Positions 24,813-34,800 of a stretch of DNA of 64,000 bases are shown one piece after another. Below the pieces are notes generated by a model. It ran no database searches, was not told the origin of the DNA, and worked only from the letters and a program-made list of their open reading frames with translations. Where the stretch lies: contig JACKPP010000001.1 in the NCBI GenBank assembly GCA_024233455.1, positions 310,001 through 374,000 on the forward strand, in the 5' to 3' direction. Numbering within the stretch: position 1 is the stretch's first letter; each line of letters opens with the position of its first letter. The translations under genes and the position numbers were made by a program. The stretch is from Chlamydiales bacterium. Lineage in GTDB: Bacteria; Chlamydiota; Chlamydiia; Chlamydiales; JACKPQ01.

Positions 24813-25389
24813 TCTCGTTTTCAATTTCTTGCTCTATTTGAGCTGCAGCTTCCTGCTCTTCTGAAAATGCTTCTTTAGCAGGGCTGGCTTCGTGGGCAGG
24901 CTTGGCCATCTCGATGTTGCCTTTCTCATCTTGCACCCGCAAGTTGAATTCGGCGGCCACACCTTCTTTTAAACGCAACGGAATGTGATGTATACCCAAA
25001 GTTCTGATTGGATTCCCAAGAAGCACCATTTTACGTTCAATTTGAAGACCCTGTTCAGATAAAATATGCACGATATCTTGCACTGTTACAGAGCCGTACA
25101 TATGGCCTGATGCATCGACTTTAACCGTATAGCTAAAGGATTTACCCCGAAGGTTATTTGCCATTGCAGTGCCTTCTTTGCGATCTATCTCCGCTTGCTT
25201 TTGCCTTTCTTCTTTCAGACGCTCTTGCAAACGAATTGTGCGTTTGTCCGCGAGAACCGCGTGTTGTTTAGGCAGCAAGAAATTGCGGATAAAGCCAGGC
25301 TTGGCGCCTTTGACTAATTCACCCTTACGTCCCAAATTATCCACGTCTTCGAGTAGTAGCAGTTGTTGTTGACTTCTTCGTTTAGCCAT
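24796..25389 (-). CDS. rplI: 50S ribosomal protein L9
   Basis: 197 residues from ATG 25389 (MAKRRSQQQLLLLEDV); the earlier in-frame start is inside the rpsR-rplI junction and unlikely. L9 binds 23S rRNA with its N-domain (VDNLGRKGELVKGAKPGFIRNFLLPK) joined by a long helix (RLQERLKEERQKQAEI) to the C-domain. The tail beyond residue 155 is an acidic Ala/Glu-rich extension (EEQEAAAQIEQEIENEN) not found in the 149-residue E. coli protein. Confidence 0.96.
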   Translation of the reverse strand: MAKRRSQQQLLLLEDVDNLGRKGELVKGAKPGFIRNFLLPKQHAVLADKRTIRLQERLKEERQKQAEIDRKEGTAMANNLRGKSFSYTVKVDASGHMYGSVTVQDIVHILSEQGLQIERKMVLLGNPIRTLGIHHIPLRLKEGVAAEFNLRVQDEKGNIEMAKPAHEASPAKEAFSEEQEAAAQIEQEIENENDHQG

Positions 25390-25402
25390 GTTTTTGTTTC
25401 TC

Positions 25403-25660
25403 CTAATCTTGGGCGACAAACGGCAGTAGTGCCATGTAACGCGAACGCTTAATTGCAGCGGCTAAAAAACGCTGATGGCGCTGTGAAATTCCTGTAATAC
25501 GGCGAGGTAGTATTTTACCACGCTCAGTGATGAATCGGGATAGCGTTTCGATATCTTTGTAATCGATCTCGTGCGGCTTTATCCCAGCATTTGAAAAAGG
25601 ACAGCGTTTACGTCTTTTATATTTGACATCAATCGCCATCTTGGTACCCATACGACTCAT
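25403..25660 (-). CDS. rpsR: 30S ribosomal protein S18
   Basis: 85 residues. RRKRCPFSNAG and the ITERGKILPRRITGISQRHQR segment are diagnostic of S18, which pairs with S6 on the small-subunit platform. The start is ATG 25660; an internal Met at residue 8 (MAIDVKYKRR) is also possible. It lies four bases after the rpsF stop. Confidence 0.95.
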   Translation of the reverse strand: MSRMGTKMAIDVKYKRRKRCPFSNAGIKPHEIDYKDIETLSRFITERGKILPRRITGISQRHQRFLAAAIKRSRYMALLPFVAQD

Positions 25661-25664
25661 TGGC

Positions 25665-26012
25665 TTACCCCTGCTGCTGTAGTTGTTTAAATTCGATTGA
25701 TTCTCTGACCTCTTCAGTTTGCATCGTCATAAAACGGAGCAAATCTTCATTGAGGTGATAATCTCGCCATAGTGGCTTTATGCTATCTGCTGGCGCACTG
25801 AAATAAAGCAGGTAATAATGGCCTTCACGTTTGCCTTTGATATCGTAGGCCAACTTTTGACGTCCACGATCATGGACCTTATGAATTTCTCCACCTTTTG
25901 CTTCGATTCCAGAAGTAATTTTTTCGAGTGCTTTTGCTCTCGCCTCATCGCTTAGTGTAGCAACGAAGATGTACATCCCCTCATAGAGGTGTAGATTGCT
26001 TTTCTTTGTCAT
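25665..26012 (-). CDS. rpsF: 30S ribosomal protein S6
   Basis: 115 residues from ATG 26012 (MTKKSNLHLYEGMYIF); the longer frame overlaps pth. S6 signatures: YEGMYIFVATLSDEAR, GGEIHKVHDRGRQKLAYDIKGKREGHYYLLYF, then NEDLLRFMTM. It directly follows pth with one base between and precedes rpsR, the usual order. Confidence 0.95.
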   Translation of the reverse strand: MTKKSNLHLYEGMYIFVATLSDEARAKALEKITSGIEAKGGEIHKVHDRGRQKLAYDIKGKREGHYYLLYFSAPADSIKPLWRDYHLNEDLLRFMTMQTEEVRESIEFKQLQQQG

Positions 26013-26013
26013 T

Positions 26014-26577
26014 TTAGCCTTCCCATGTGGCTGCTGTTTGTGCGGCTTTTTGAAATCCGCCTTGCAACCAAGTTTCACATATTTTTGTTGCCTCGCTGGC
26101 TATTGCCGGAAGCTTATCTTGCTCACTTTTACTAAAGTTTGCTAAGACATAATCTGCTAAATCAAGCTCACTTGGCCCGCCAATACCTACCCTTAGACGG
26201 GCAAATTCGCTGCCCATCGAATCGATGATATCCTGCAGTCCATTATGACCACCTGATGTTCCTTTTTCGCGCATACGCATCGCGCCAAATTCCAGCGCTG
26301 CATCATCGCAAACCACTAAAACATCTTCCAAAGCGACCTTGTAGTAACTACAAACTTTTTGTACGCTTTGTCCCGAAAGATTCATAAAGGTGAGTGGCTT
26401 TAGCAAAACCACATCTCCTGACTTCCCAACAGCTCCTTCTAAGCGGCTGATCTCTTTTAGTGTCACATCTAACTTTTCAGCTAGCTGATCGATCACCATA
26501 AATCCAACATTGTGACGGGTCATTCGGTATCTTAACCCCGGATTTCCCAATCCCACAATGAGCTTAACGCTTGGCAA
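26014..26577 (-). CDS. pth: Peptidyl-tRNA hydrolase
   Basis: 187 residues. Pth frees tRNA from prematurely released peptidyl-tRNA. LIVGLGNPGLRYRMTRHNVGFM contains the conserved Asn and catalytic His; PLTFMNLSGQSV and VCDDAALEFG follow, then GTSGGHNGLQDII. The start is TTG 26577, the only start codon before the conserved GLGNPG motif, and it lies 14 bases inside rplY, so translation is probably coupled to rplY. Confidence 0.95.
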   Translation of the reverse strand: MPSVKLIVGLGNPGLRYRMTRHNVGFMVIDQLAEKLDVTLKEISRLEGAVGKSGDVVLLKPLTFMNLSGQSVQKVCSYYKVALEDVLVVCDDAALEFGAMRMREKGTSGGHNGLQDIIDSMGSEFARLRVGIGGPSELDLADYVLANFSKSEQDKLPAIASEATKICETWLQGGFQKAAQTAATWEG

Positions 26578-27121
26578 TGGTAACCACTACGTTTTTTTCG
26601 CCAATCAGCGACCTTACTGCAGCTGGCATCGCAATATCGCTCACGCGCTTAGATTGCTTAATCCCCATTTGGCTTACATCGAGTTCAAATTGACTAGGGA
26701 TGTCTTTAGGTAAGCATCTGACTCGCACATGGCGAATGACCTGACGGAGAAATCCTCCAAGTTTGATCCCTACACAATCAGCTACCCCGATAAAGTCAAC
26801 CGGAATATTCACGTTAACTGGTTGATTTTCTTGCAATTCGACAAAATCAACGTGCAAAATGCGGTAGGTCACCGGGTGGTACTGGATGTCTTTGGCAATT
26901 GCCTTAATGACTTTACCATCTAGATCAAGTTCAAACAGTGTTGTTGATAAGTGGCCTTTTTTCATTTGGCGTAGTGCCGTATCGAAATCTTCCCCATCAA
27001 CTGTAATCGTCTCAGATGGTCTTCCCTTTCCATAAATGACACCGGGAACGTGTTTCTTATGACGTAATTGACTCAGTTCGCTTTTCTTTTCGCCTGCGCG
27101 TTTTGAAATTTTTACTTTCAT
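26564..27121 (-). CDS. rplY: 50S ribosomal protein L25 (CTC form)
   Basis: 185 residues from ATG 27121 (MKVKISKRAGEKKSEL). N-domain (HVPGVIYGKGRPSETI, YHPVTYRILHVDF) binds 5S rRNA; the C-terminal domain (VNIPVDFIGVADCVGIKLGGFL) is the CTC extension of about 90 residues also found in general stress protein Ctc. It is the first gene of the minus-strand translation cluster and lies 105 bases downstream of tRNA-Gln, with which it may be co-transcribed. Confidence 0.94.
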   Translation of the reverse strand: MKVKISKRAGEKKSELSQLRHKKHVPGVIYGKGRPSETITVDGEDFDTALRQMKKGHLSTTLFELDLDGKVIKAIAKDIQYHPVTYRILHVDFVELQENQPVNVNIPVDFIGVADCVGIKLGGFLRQVIRHVRVRCLPKDIPSQFELDVSQMGIKQSKRVSDIAMPAAVRSLIGEKNVVVTIAKR

Positions 27122-27226
27122 ATAGTGCTCTTCTTCAAAAATATTTTTACGGGAAATAGACAAAAGTCCTAGAGACAGGAGCCGAATTGATCGGCTACGG
27201 GCAAATGCCTATCTCCCTAATTTATA

Positions 27227-27298
<72 letters not shown>

Positions 27299-27416
27299 CC
27301 ACTTGTGGTAAAGCACCAGCATATGTCAAAGGGTTAATTTCATGCAATTTAAAAAATATTTTTCGCTTTTAATTCCCTACACAAAGTACTATACGTGGAC
27401 AAGGGAGCGTTTGCTT

Positions 27417-28352
27417 ATGGTGATACATCGTTACTTAGACCCCAAGAATGACTTGGCTTTTAAAAAAATATTTGGCGAGGAGAAACACAAGCGTATTCCC
27501 ATATCTTTTCTCAACGCTGCTTTAAATCTTGAAGGCGATGCTAAAATCGTCGATCTGGAATTCATTAATACAGTACAAAGTCCTGAAATCGAAGCGCGCA
27601 AGGAAAGCATTGTGGATGTACTCGTGCGTGACCAGAAGGGTACGCGTTACATCATAGAGATGCAAGTGGCTAGAATTGAAGGCTTTGAAAAACGCGCTCA
27701 ATTTTATGCCGCTAAAGCTTATTGTTCCCATTTTAATAAAGGTGGACAATACTCTGACCTGGCCAAGGTCGTCTTTTTGGCCATCACTGATTACGTCGTC
27801 TTTCCAGACAAACCGGGGTATAAGTGCAACCATGAAATATTGGATACAGAAACGTACGAGCAAGATCTCAAAGACTTTTCATTTACTTTTGTAGAGTTAC
27901 CCAAATTCAATCTAACATTTGACGAACTTACATCTTTGGAAGAGCAATGGTATTACTTCTTAAAAAACACCAACGATACGGCTCACTTACCTACGCTGAT
28001 TGCTAATCACCCAGAAATTAAGGAAGCCTATGAAGTGCTCGACCGCTTCAACTGGAATGAAGCCGAACTCAATGCCTACGACCGCGTCTTTAGAGCGATC
28101 TCTGATGAAATCTGCATCCTTGCTGCGGCTAAAACAGAGGGCCGAGCAGAAGGGCGAGCAGAAGGGCTGCGAGAGGGCCTTGAAGAAGGCCTAAAAGCAG
28201 GCAAAGTTGAAGGTTTAAGAGAAGGTATTGAAAAAGGTAAAAAAGAAGCAGCTATAAATCTTGCAAAAGAGCTTCTAACTATCCTTGCCATTGAACAAGT
28301 TGCTGATATAACCCACCTTTCCAAAGAAGAGCTAGAGAAAATCAAATCTTAA
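27417..28352 (+). CDS. Rpn-family PD-(D/E)XK nuclease / transposase-like protein
   Basis: 311 residues from ATG 27417, preceded by AAGGGAG. The start YLDPKNDLAFKKIFGEE and the core ESIVDVLVRDQKGTRYIIEMQV (Asp, then E-x-Q) match the PDDEXK_2 family, related to E. coli RpnA, which promotes RecA-independent recombination and cuts DNA (family knowledge). The C-terminus is a purine-rich repeat coding for EGRAEGRAEGLREGLEEG and similar, probably a helical oligomerisation segment. Such genes are often multi-copy and mobile. It lies between tRNA-Gln and glgA, which are otherwise close in chlamydiae. Confidence 0.85.
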   Translation: MVIHRYLDPKNDLAFKKIFGEEKHKRIPISFLNAALNLEGDAKIVDLEFINTVQSPEIEARKESIVDVLVRDQKGTRYIIEMQVARIEGFEKRAQFYAAKAYCSHFNKGGQYSDLAKVVFLAITDYVVFPDKPGYKCNHEILDTETYEQDLKDFSFTFVELPKFNLTFDELTSLEEQWYYFLKNTNDTAHLPTLIANHPEIKEAYEVLDRFNWNEAELNAYDRVFRAISDEICILAAAKTEGRAEGRAEGLREGLEEGLKAGKVEGLREGIEKGKKEAAINLAKELLTILAIEQVADITHLSKEELEKIKS

Positions 28353-28406
28353 GCCTTTTTCTATTATCAATACGAGACAGTTGGAGGTTGTCGAAATTTC
28401 CGGAAC

Positions 28407-28997
28407 TCACCCACCGATGCGCTGCAGATGCGATCTCAGGATACGAATGGACTGATGAGAGCCGTTTTTAATTTCAGTTTGCAGATGCTGCGCAAGAGTA
28501 ATATCTTGGTCCGGAAAGTAGCTATCGATGTGCATTAAATGGCAGACAGTATCAATCATTCCAATTGCTTCAGAAAGATACGTCGAAGGAGTTTTAGGCA
28601 TTTGAAAAATCTCTTCAGCGCTCTCTAACGCTCCTATAAACACTCTGGCACAGTCGATTTTAGAAACTGCGATGACATTGTCATTGGCCATGCCCAGCAT
28701 GGTGGAAATCATCGCACACAAATCGGCATGTATTTGGTTGTGATAAGATTCTGAAGGGTGTTTTTTTCCTTCATGTACATCAGAAACAAGATGATCGAAT
28801 TCTTTTTGCAAAACTTTGTCATCATTTTCAAAATCACCGTGCAGGTATACTGCTAAGCCATTCAACACTCTCACCATTCCCCGTAACTCTGAAAGCCGCT
28901 TTTCATTAAGCTGACTATTTTCCAGCTCCCTGGCCAATTTTCTTAGCCCTGGTTGGAGATTGATTTGTCTTTCACTGGGTATACGATTTTTTTGCAT
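28407..28997 (-). CDS. Hypothetical helical protein (196 aa)
   Basis: No family recognised. The sequence is soluble and largely helical (LRKLARELENSQLNEKRLSELRG; HLQTEIKNGSHQSIRILRSHLQ). Several His residues (YHNQIHADLCAM) are present, but no metal motif stands out. It is convergent with the Rpn-type gene and divergent from glgA, so it stands alone, probably a lineage-specific insertion. Confidence 0.6.
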   Translation of the reverse strand: MQKNRIPSERQINLQPGLRKLARELENSQLNEKRLSELRGMVRVLNGLAVYLHGDFENDDKVLQKEFDHLVSDVHEGKKHPSESYHNQIHADLCAMISTMLGMANDNVIAVSKIDCARVFIGALESAEEIFQMPKTPSTYLSEAIGMIDTVCHLMHIDSYFPDQDITLAQHLQTEIKNGSHQSIRILRSHLQRIGG

Positions 28998-29080
28998 ACC
29001 TGTATAGATACACTATTTCAGCCTGTTTTGCAACATATTGCTGACTGGACAGCTAATTTGCTAATGCTTAGGATGAGGAA

Positions 29081-30427
29081 ATGAAAATCATCCATATCGC
29101 ATCTGAAATGACGCCAATTGCCAAAGTAGGAGGCCTTGGCGATGTCGTCTATGGCCTATCTAAGCAGCAGGTAGAAGATGGCGATAGTGTGGAGATTGTC
29201 CTACCCTATTACGCTTGTATCGATAAGTCACTTTTGGATAATGAAAAAGAAGTCAAACCTGGTGTTGTAAAGGCTGAATTTGAGGGCCTGCCGCTGATAT
29301 TGCTGGGACACTATTCTCAGATCTATGGAAACGATGCGGTATCAGAAATTGTGCGATTTTCTCGTTTCTGTAAAGAGGCCAAAGCCTACCTTAAAGAAAC
29401 ATCCTTTGATGTGATTCATCTTCACGATTGGCCAGTTGGGTTGCTTGCACCTATGCTGAAGTTAACCCAACCCGATACACGCATCGTTTTGAGTATCCAT
29501 AATTTTTATCACCAAGGAAAATGCTCTCTTGACGACGTCAAGAATTTAAATTTACCTTTGGATGAACTGACTGATCCGCATGATCCAAACACCCTTAATA
29601 TTTTGAAAGGCGCTTTAGCATTTAGTGATGCCATCGTTGCTGTTTCACCAAAATACGCGCGTGAAATTTTGACTGAAAAAGAAGGGTCAGGCCTGGATCA
29701 AGTACTGAAAAAACAGCAACACAAGTTATCGGGCATTCTAAACGGCATTGATACCAGCTACTGGAATCCCAACACAGACCCCTTTTTGGTCTACCATTAT
29801 TCGATGGATGAGATTGATACGGCTGTTGTTGGTAAAGAGAGTAACCGAGCTCACCTTTTCTACGAATTGAAAATGGATCGCGTCAAGACGCCGCTGGTGT
29901 GTGCTATCACGCGTTTAGTTCCCCAGAAGGGACTCGATGCCATCGAAAAGGCCCTTGAATTTACACTTGAGAACGGGGGGAATTTTATTCTTCTCGGTTC
30001 AAGTCCCTTCCCCGAGATTCAATCCCGTTTTCATACACTCGCTGAAAAACACCAAGGCCCCAATCTGCATTGTCACTTTGTCTTTGACGAACGGCTTGCC
30101 CATATGACCTATGCTGCATCTGATATGATCGTGATTCCTTCCGTTTTTGAACCCTGTGGTTTAACTCAGATGATTGCTATGCGCTACGGCTGTGTTCCTA
30201 TTGTGCGTTGCACTGGAGGCTTGGCTGACACTGTTGAAAATAGGAAGAATGGTTTTAGCTTTACCGATCCGGAAGATTTCCTAAAAATGCTCACTCAAGC
30301 CTTTGATTGTTACCGTAACCAACCACAGGTTTGGAAAGAGCTGATGTTACAAGGCCAGAAGCGAGATTGCAGTTGGAAAGAATCAGCTAAAGCCTACCGC
30401 AAAGTCTATAACAAAAGTACGAGCTAA
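29081..30427 (+). CDS. glgA: Glycogen synthase (ADP-glucose)
   Basis: 448 residues behind GAGGAA. GlgA adds glucose from ADP-glucose to glycogen. The N-terminal KVGGL motif (Lys15) binds the ADP-glucose phosphates; VIHLHDWPVGLLAPML and LSIHNFYHQG are GT5 signatures; GILNGIDTSYWNP is the domain linker; IPSVFEPCGLTQMIAMRYG is the C-terminal donor site with the catalytic Glu, followed by RCTGGLADTV. About 25 residues shorter than typical bacterial GlgA. In C. trachomatis glgA likewise lies beside pgsA and rplY (remembered). Confidence 0.95.
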   Translation: MKIIHIASEMTPIAKVGGLGDVVYGLSKQQVEDGDSVEIVLPYYACIDKSLLDNEKEVKPGVVKAEFEGLPLILLGHYSQIYGNDAVSEIVRFSRFCKEAKAYLKETSFDVIHLHDWPVGLLAPMLKLTQPDTRIVLSIHNFYHQGKCSLDDVKNLNLPLDELTDPHDPNTLNILKGALAFSDAIVAVSPKYAREILTEKEGSGLDQVLKKQQHKLSGILNGIDTSYWNPNTDPFLVYHYSMDEIDTAVVGKESNRAHLFYELKMDRVKTPLVCAITRLVPQKGLDAIEKALEFTLENGGNFILLGSSPFPEIQSRFHTLAEKHQGPNLHCHFVFDERLAHMTYAASDMIVIPSVFEPCGLTQMIAMRYGCVPIVRCTGGLADTVENRKNGFSFTDPEDFLKMLTQAFDCYRNQPQVWKELMLQGQKRDCSWKESAKAYRKVYNKSTS

Positions 30428-30442
30428 CTTCTAAGGTACAGC

Positions 30443-31057
30443 TTATTTCTGAGGAGATTTCCAGGTTTTTTTGATGTCTGGCCAATGCACATAGGTGTAT
30501 TCAAGGCCTGAGATAAGGGTGTAGACCGCAGCAAATGCAACGATTAGAAGCGACCATTGTTGCAAAGTTTCCAAATTGATGACATTTAAGGCGTATGGGA
30601 TGAGCAACAGCACTACTGCAAACGCTGCTACCGCTTGAACTATGGCTTTAACTTTACCGCTTTTCCTAGCAGCCAAAGCGGTACCCTGAAGAGCACATAC
30701 AGTGCGCAGCGTACTGATCATCACCTCGCGGTAGAGAAAGACAAACACCAGCAAGAGCGGCAGCTGTATAAGACCTTCGGTGAAGGTAAAGAAAACCGCC
30801 ATTCGCACGATACTGTCAGCCATGGGATCGAGTATTTTTCCAAGCTGAGTGACCTGGTTCCACTTACGGGCTAGGATACCATCAAACAAATCTGAAAGTT
30901 CCGAAACGATGAGCAAAACCAATAGAATAAAAGGCATTGCTATCTGTGGGATCGCAAAAGCTGCATACCACATGTAGACGATCAAAAACAAAGGACCGAT
31001 AGCAAGGCGGCCTAAAGTAAGCCCCAATGCAAGTCGCAAAGCGCGTTTGGCATTCAT
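30443..31057 (-). CDS. pgsA: CDP-alcohol phosphatidyltransferase (PgsA-like)
   Basis: 204 residues from ATG 31057. Several membrane helices surround the family motif D-x2-DG-x2-AR-x8-G-x3-D-x3-D, seen as SDLFDGILARKWN...GKILDPMADS. These enzymes transfer a phosphatidyl group from CDP-diacylglycerol; PgsA uses glycerol-3-phosphate to make the phosphatidylglycerol precursor. The alcohol cannot be fixed from motif alone, but the position next to glgA and glyQS matches C. trachomatis pgsA_2 (CT797, remembered). Convergent with glgA. Confidence 0.88.
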   Translation of the reverse strand: MNAKRALRLALGLTLGRLAIGPLFLIVYMWYAAFAIPQIAMPFILLVLLIVSELSDLFDGILARKWNQVTQLGKILDPMADSIVRMAVFFTFTEGLIQLPLLLVFVFLYREVMISTLRTVCALQGTALAARKSGKVKAIVQAVAAFAVVLLLIPYALNVINLETLQQWSLLIVAFAAVYTLISGLEYTYVHWPDIKKTWKSPQK

Positions 31058-31088
31058 GGTCTCAACATACAGGGAGCTGCATAATACA

Positions 31089-31835
31089 TCAACCCCTTGC
31101 AAAAAATGCTTTGCGCAGCGATTTAAAAACGCTTTTAAAAAAATTAATTTGGTTTTGGGTACACCACCATCTCAATGCAGCAATAACTCCAAAATGCCTA
31201 GTTAGAATAGCCAACATTTCTTTGCTCTCAATGACGGGTGAAGAAGGTTCTTCAAGCCAGCGGTCACTATCTGTCAGCACGCGTTTAAAAGAAGTCCATT
31301 TGGCACCACTTTGGTTTAACCTACAAAATAAATCAAACTTTCCCCTAAATTGAAAGGTCGTATCAAATGAGCCCACTTTTTCAAAAATTTCATTTTTAAA
31401 CCAATAATTTTGCAAAGTGATGGGATAAAAACCTTTTTTTATCAACCATGGGATACGCATTTCAAAGCAAGCCTTACCTTGCTGCATCCAGCCACATTGA
31501 ATGATATCTGGGGCATCATTTTGTTCAATAAATTCTTGTACAGTTTGTAGCGCATATTGAGAGAGATAAAATTCACCCGGAAGCAAAATATTTACGTAGT
31601 CGCCATGAGCTGCATCCGTTCCACATTGAATAATTGCATCTAAAGCTTGTTGCTCAGTATCGAGCACTTGAAGATTTTCGTAACGGTGAATGAAATCCTG
31701 TGTTTGTTGGCAGTTGGAGGCATCGACCACTACGACTTCAAATTGAACATCCTTCTGATTCAAGATGCTCTCTAAAGTGGATCCAAGAAGAGGCAACGGA
31801 CATTTTCGAACGGGAATAATGACTGAAAATAGCAT
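31089..31835 (-). CDS. GT2-family glycosyltransferase
   Basis: 248 residues. The start LFSVIIPVRKCPLPLLGSTLESIL and EVVVVDASN are the nucleotide-binding strands of family 2 glycosyltransferases; HGDYVNILLPGEFYL replaces the usual DxD region, where no clear DxD is visible, so activity is uncertain. Possibly a cytoplasmic enzyme of surface polysaccharide or glycan synthesis. It sits between pgsA and glyQS, divergent from the latter, as an insertion in an otherwise conserved block. Confidence 0.72.
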   Translation of the reverse strand: MLFSVIIPVRKCPLPLLGSTLESILNQKDVQFEVVVVDASNCQQTQDFIHRYENLQVLDTEQQALDAIIQCGTDAAHGDYVNILLPGEFYLSQYALQTVQEFIEQNDAPDIIQCGWMQQGKACFEMRIPWLIKKGFYPITLQNYWFKNEIFEKVGSFDTTFQFRGKFDLFCRLNQSGAKWTSFKRVLTDSDRWLEEPSSPVIESKEMLAILTRHFGVIAALRWWCTQNQINFFKSVFKSLRKAFFARG

Positions 31836-31884
31836 GTTGCTACTCCTTGAAAATAATCTTCACTTTAGCTTTAATAGGTTAGTT

Positions 31885-34800
31885 ATGATTTCTTTTCAAG
31901 AGATGGTCGCCCGCCTAACCCAGTTCTGGACAAGCCAAGGCTGTATTGCCTGGCAAGGTCATGACCTGGAGACCGGAGCAGCAACATTTAATCCGGCTAC
32001 GTTTTTACGTGCCCTTGGCCCTGAGCCCTTCAATGCTGTGTACGTCGAACCAGTCCGTAGGCCACAGGATGGCCGCTATGGCCAAAATCCCAATCGCATA
32101 TTTCTCTTTCATCAGCTGCAAATGATTATGAAACCCTCACCTCCAAATATTCAAGAATTGTACCTTAAATCGCTTGAAGCTGTGGGCTTAAATTTAAAAG
32201 AACACGACATCCGCTTTGTACACGATGATTGGGAAGCCCCCACACAAGGTGCCTGGGGTCTTGGTTGGGAAGTGTGGATCGATGGGATGGAAGCGACGCA
32301 GTTCACCTATTTTCAAGCCATCGGTGGTATGCAGCTGAAGCCTATTACAGTCGAGCTGGCCTACGGCTTAGAGCGGCTGGCCATGTACATCCAAAATGTG
32401 GATAATATTTTTGATGTGAAGTGGAATGATGAGCTAACACTGGGTGACTTATCTCAGCAAAATGAAATCCAGTGGAGCGCTTATAATTTCGAGCAAGCTA
32501 ACACGAAGATGTGGAAGCGCCACTTTGAAGATTTCGAAAAAGAAGCGCAAACGCTCATCGAAAACCATTTACCCATCCCCGCTGCCGATTTTGTAATTAA
32601 AGCATCGCACGCGTTCAATATGTTGGACAGCCGGGGGGTGATCTCTCCTACCGAACGTACCGGCTACATCGCTAAGGTACGCGACTTATCAGCACAAATT
32701 GCAGATAGCTATTTGGACCTGCGCCAAAAGCTTAACTTCCCCCTGCTAAAAGAAAAAATCACACCTTTTACTCCTGCACTCCCCAAAAATGAGAAAGTCG
32801 AAAAAAACACCGATAAAAAAGTGGACTTCCTTTTGGAAATTGGGTCTGAAGAGCTACCCGCCCACTATATTACTGCAGGGTCAAATAGTCTTAAGATTTT
32901 AATGGAGGCCTTGCTCAAGGAACACGGTATCGACCACGGTCCAATAAAGGTGACTGGAACGCCGAGACGTCTTGTTTTACACGTCGAAGAAATGGCCTAC
33001 ATGACGCAAGAAAAACAGGTTGAAAAACGGGGACCGGCATTAAATAGTGCTTTTGGAAGCGATGGAGAACCCACCTTGCAAGGGCGCGGATTTTTAAAGT
33101 CGATAGGATTGGAATCAGCCTCTATTGGCGATATCAAAAAAGGGAAAGTTCCCGAAATTGAAATTCGCCATATCAAAGGCCACGATTATCTTTTGGCCAA
33201 CTTAACTCAGCCAGGGTTGCTCGTTAGCGAAATCTTAACAACGCATTTACCCAAACTCATAGCCAAAGTGCACTTCCCCAAAAAAATGCGGTGGGGTTGT
33301 AATGACATTGAGTACCCCCGTCCCATCCATTGGATCGTTTGTCTGCTTGGGAAAAGAGTTGTTCCTTTTGCTTTCGGCCCTATTTTAGCAGGACGCGAAA
33401 CTCGGGGGCACTCGCAACTTGATCCTCTACCTTTTTCTATTAAAGAGCCCAGCGAATATTTTGATACACTAAAGAAACATCATGTCATTGCCGACGAAAA
33501 AGAGCGCCAAGATTTAATTGCCGAGCAGCTTGCGGCCATCGAAAAAGAATTAGGAGGTACCGCGCTGCGAAAAGAACGATTAATCCCTGAACTTTGCCAA
33601 TTATCTGAATGGCCACAGCTAGCCTCAGCAACATTCGACGAGAAATTCTTGCGTGCACCCAAAGAAGTGCTCATTTCAGAAATGGCCCAGCATCAACGCT
33701 ACTTCCCGTTAATCGATGCCACAGGTAAGCTAATGCATCATTTTGTTATCACCGCAGACAATTCACCATCGACAATGATCATCCGGGGCAACCAAAAAGT
33801 CATCTCAGCACGCCTCTCAGACGGTTTATTTCTGTATGATCAAGATCGCAAAATTTCCCTCGAAGCCATGAATAAGCGCTTGGAGAGCATCGTTTTCCAA
33901 AAAGACTTGGGATCTATGCATGATAAGGTGGTGCGCTTAGAGCGGCATGCAGCGCTGATTGCCAACACCCTCCAAATCACCGAGCCCGAAAAAGCCAAGC
34001 GCGCTGCTCATTTGTGCAAAGCTGATTTGGCCTCTCTTCTGGTTAACGAGTTCCCTGAACTTCAAGGAACAATTGGCAAAGACTATGCCCTGGGTCAAAA
34101 AGAAGATCCAGAAATTGCCACGGCCATTGAAGAGCACTGGATGCCTCGTCAAGAAGGAGCACCTCTTCCAGCATCTCCTCTTGGCAGAGTGCTTTCTCTT
34201 GCAGATAGAATTGATAATCTTTTAGGATATTTTAGTGTTGGACTAAAACCTACATCCTCTTCTGACCCATACGCCTGCAGGCGAACTGCCATCGGCATCA
34301 TCAAAATTCTTATCGATAGCCAAACATCGGTCAATCTTGAGTCACTTCTTAAAGAAGCTAGCCACCATTTTGAAAGAATGCCTCAAAATACGGCAAGCGA
34401 CGTGCTTGATTACATCACTGCTCGTGCTAAAGGTGTTTTCGAAGAACGGGGTTTAAAAAAAGATGAAATCGAGGCGGCCTTGATGGGTCGTTGTATCGAT
34501 CCATACGATCAATTCCGTCGCATCAAAGCCCTTGCTGAGTTCCGTCATTCTGAACATTTTGGCCATTTATTTGAAGTTTACAAACGAGTAAAAGGCCAAC
34601 TTGCAATACCAGTCCTTGCCAAAATAGATCCCTCGCTGTTCCAGGATGCATCAGAAGAGGGGTTATATGCACACGTTTGTGAGATACAACCTGAATATGA
34701 AACAGCCTTAGAAACATTTGACTACAAAAAGGTATTTGATTTACTTGCCTCTTTGCGTCCGTATCTATCGGAACTTTTTAACCAAGTAAAGGTTCTCGAT

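Noticed and set aside
27302..27330. TTGACA-like box upstream of tRNA-Gln
   Set aside because: No acceptable -10 hexamer at 16-18 bases; not called as a promoter.
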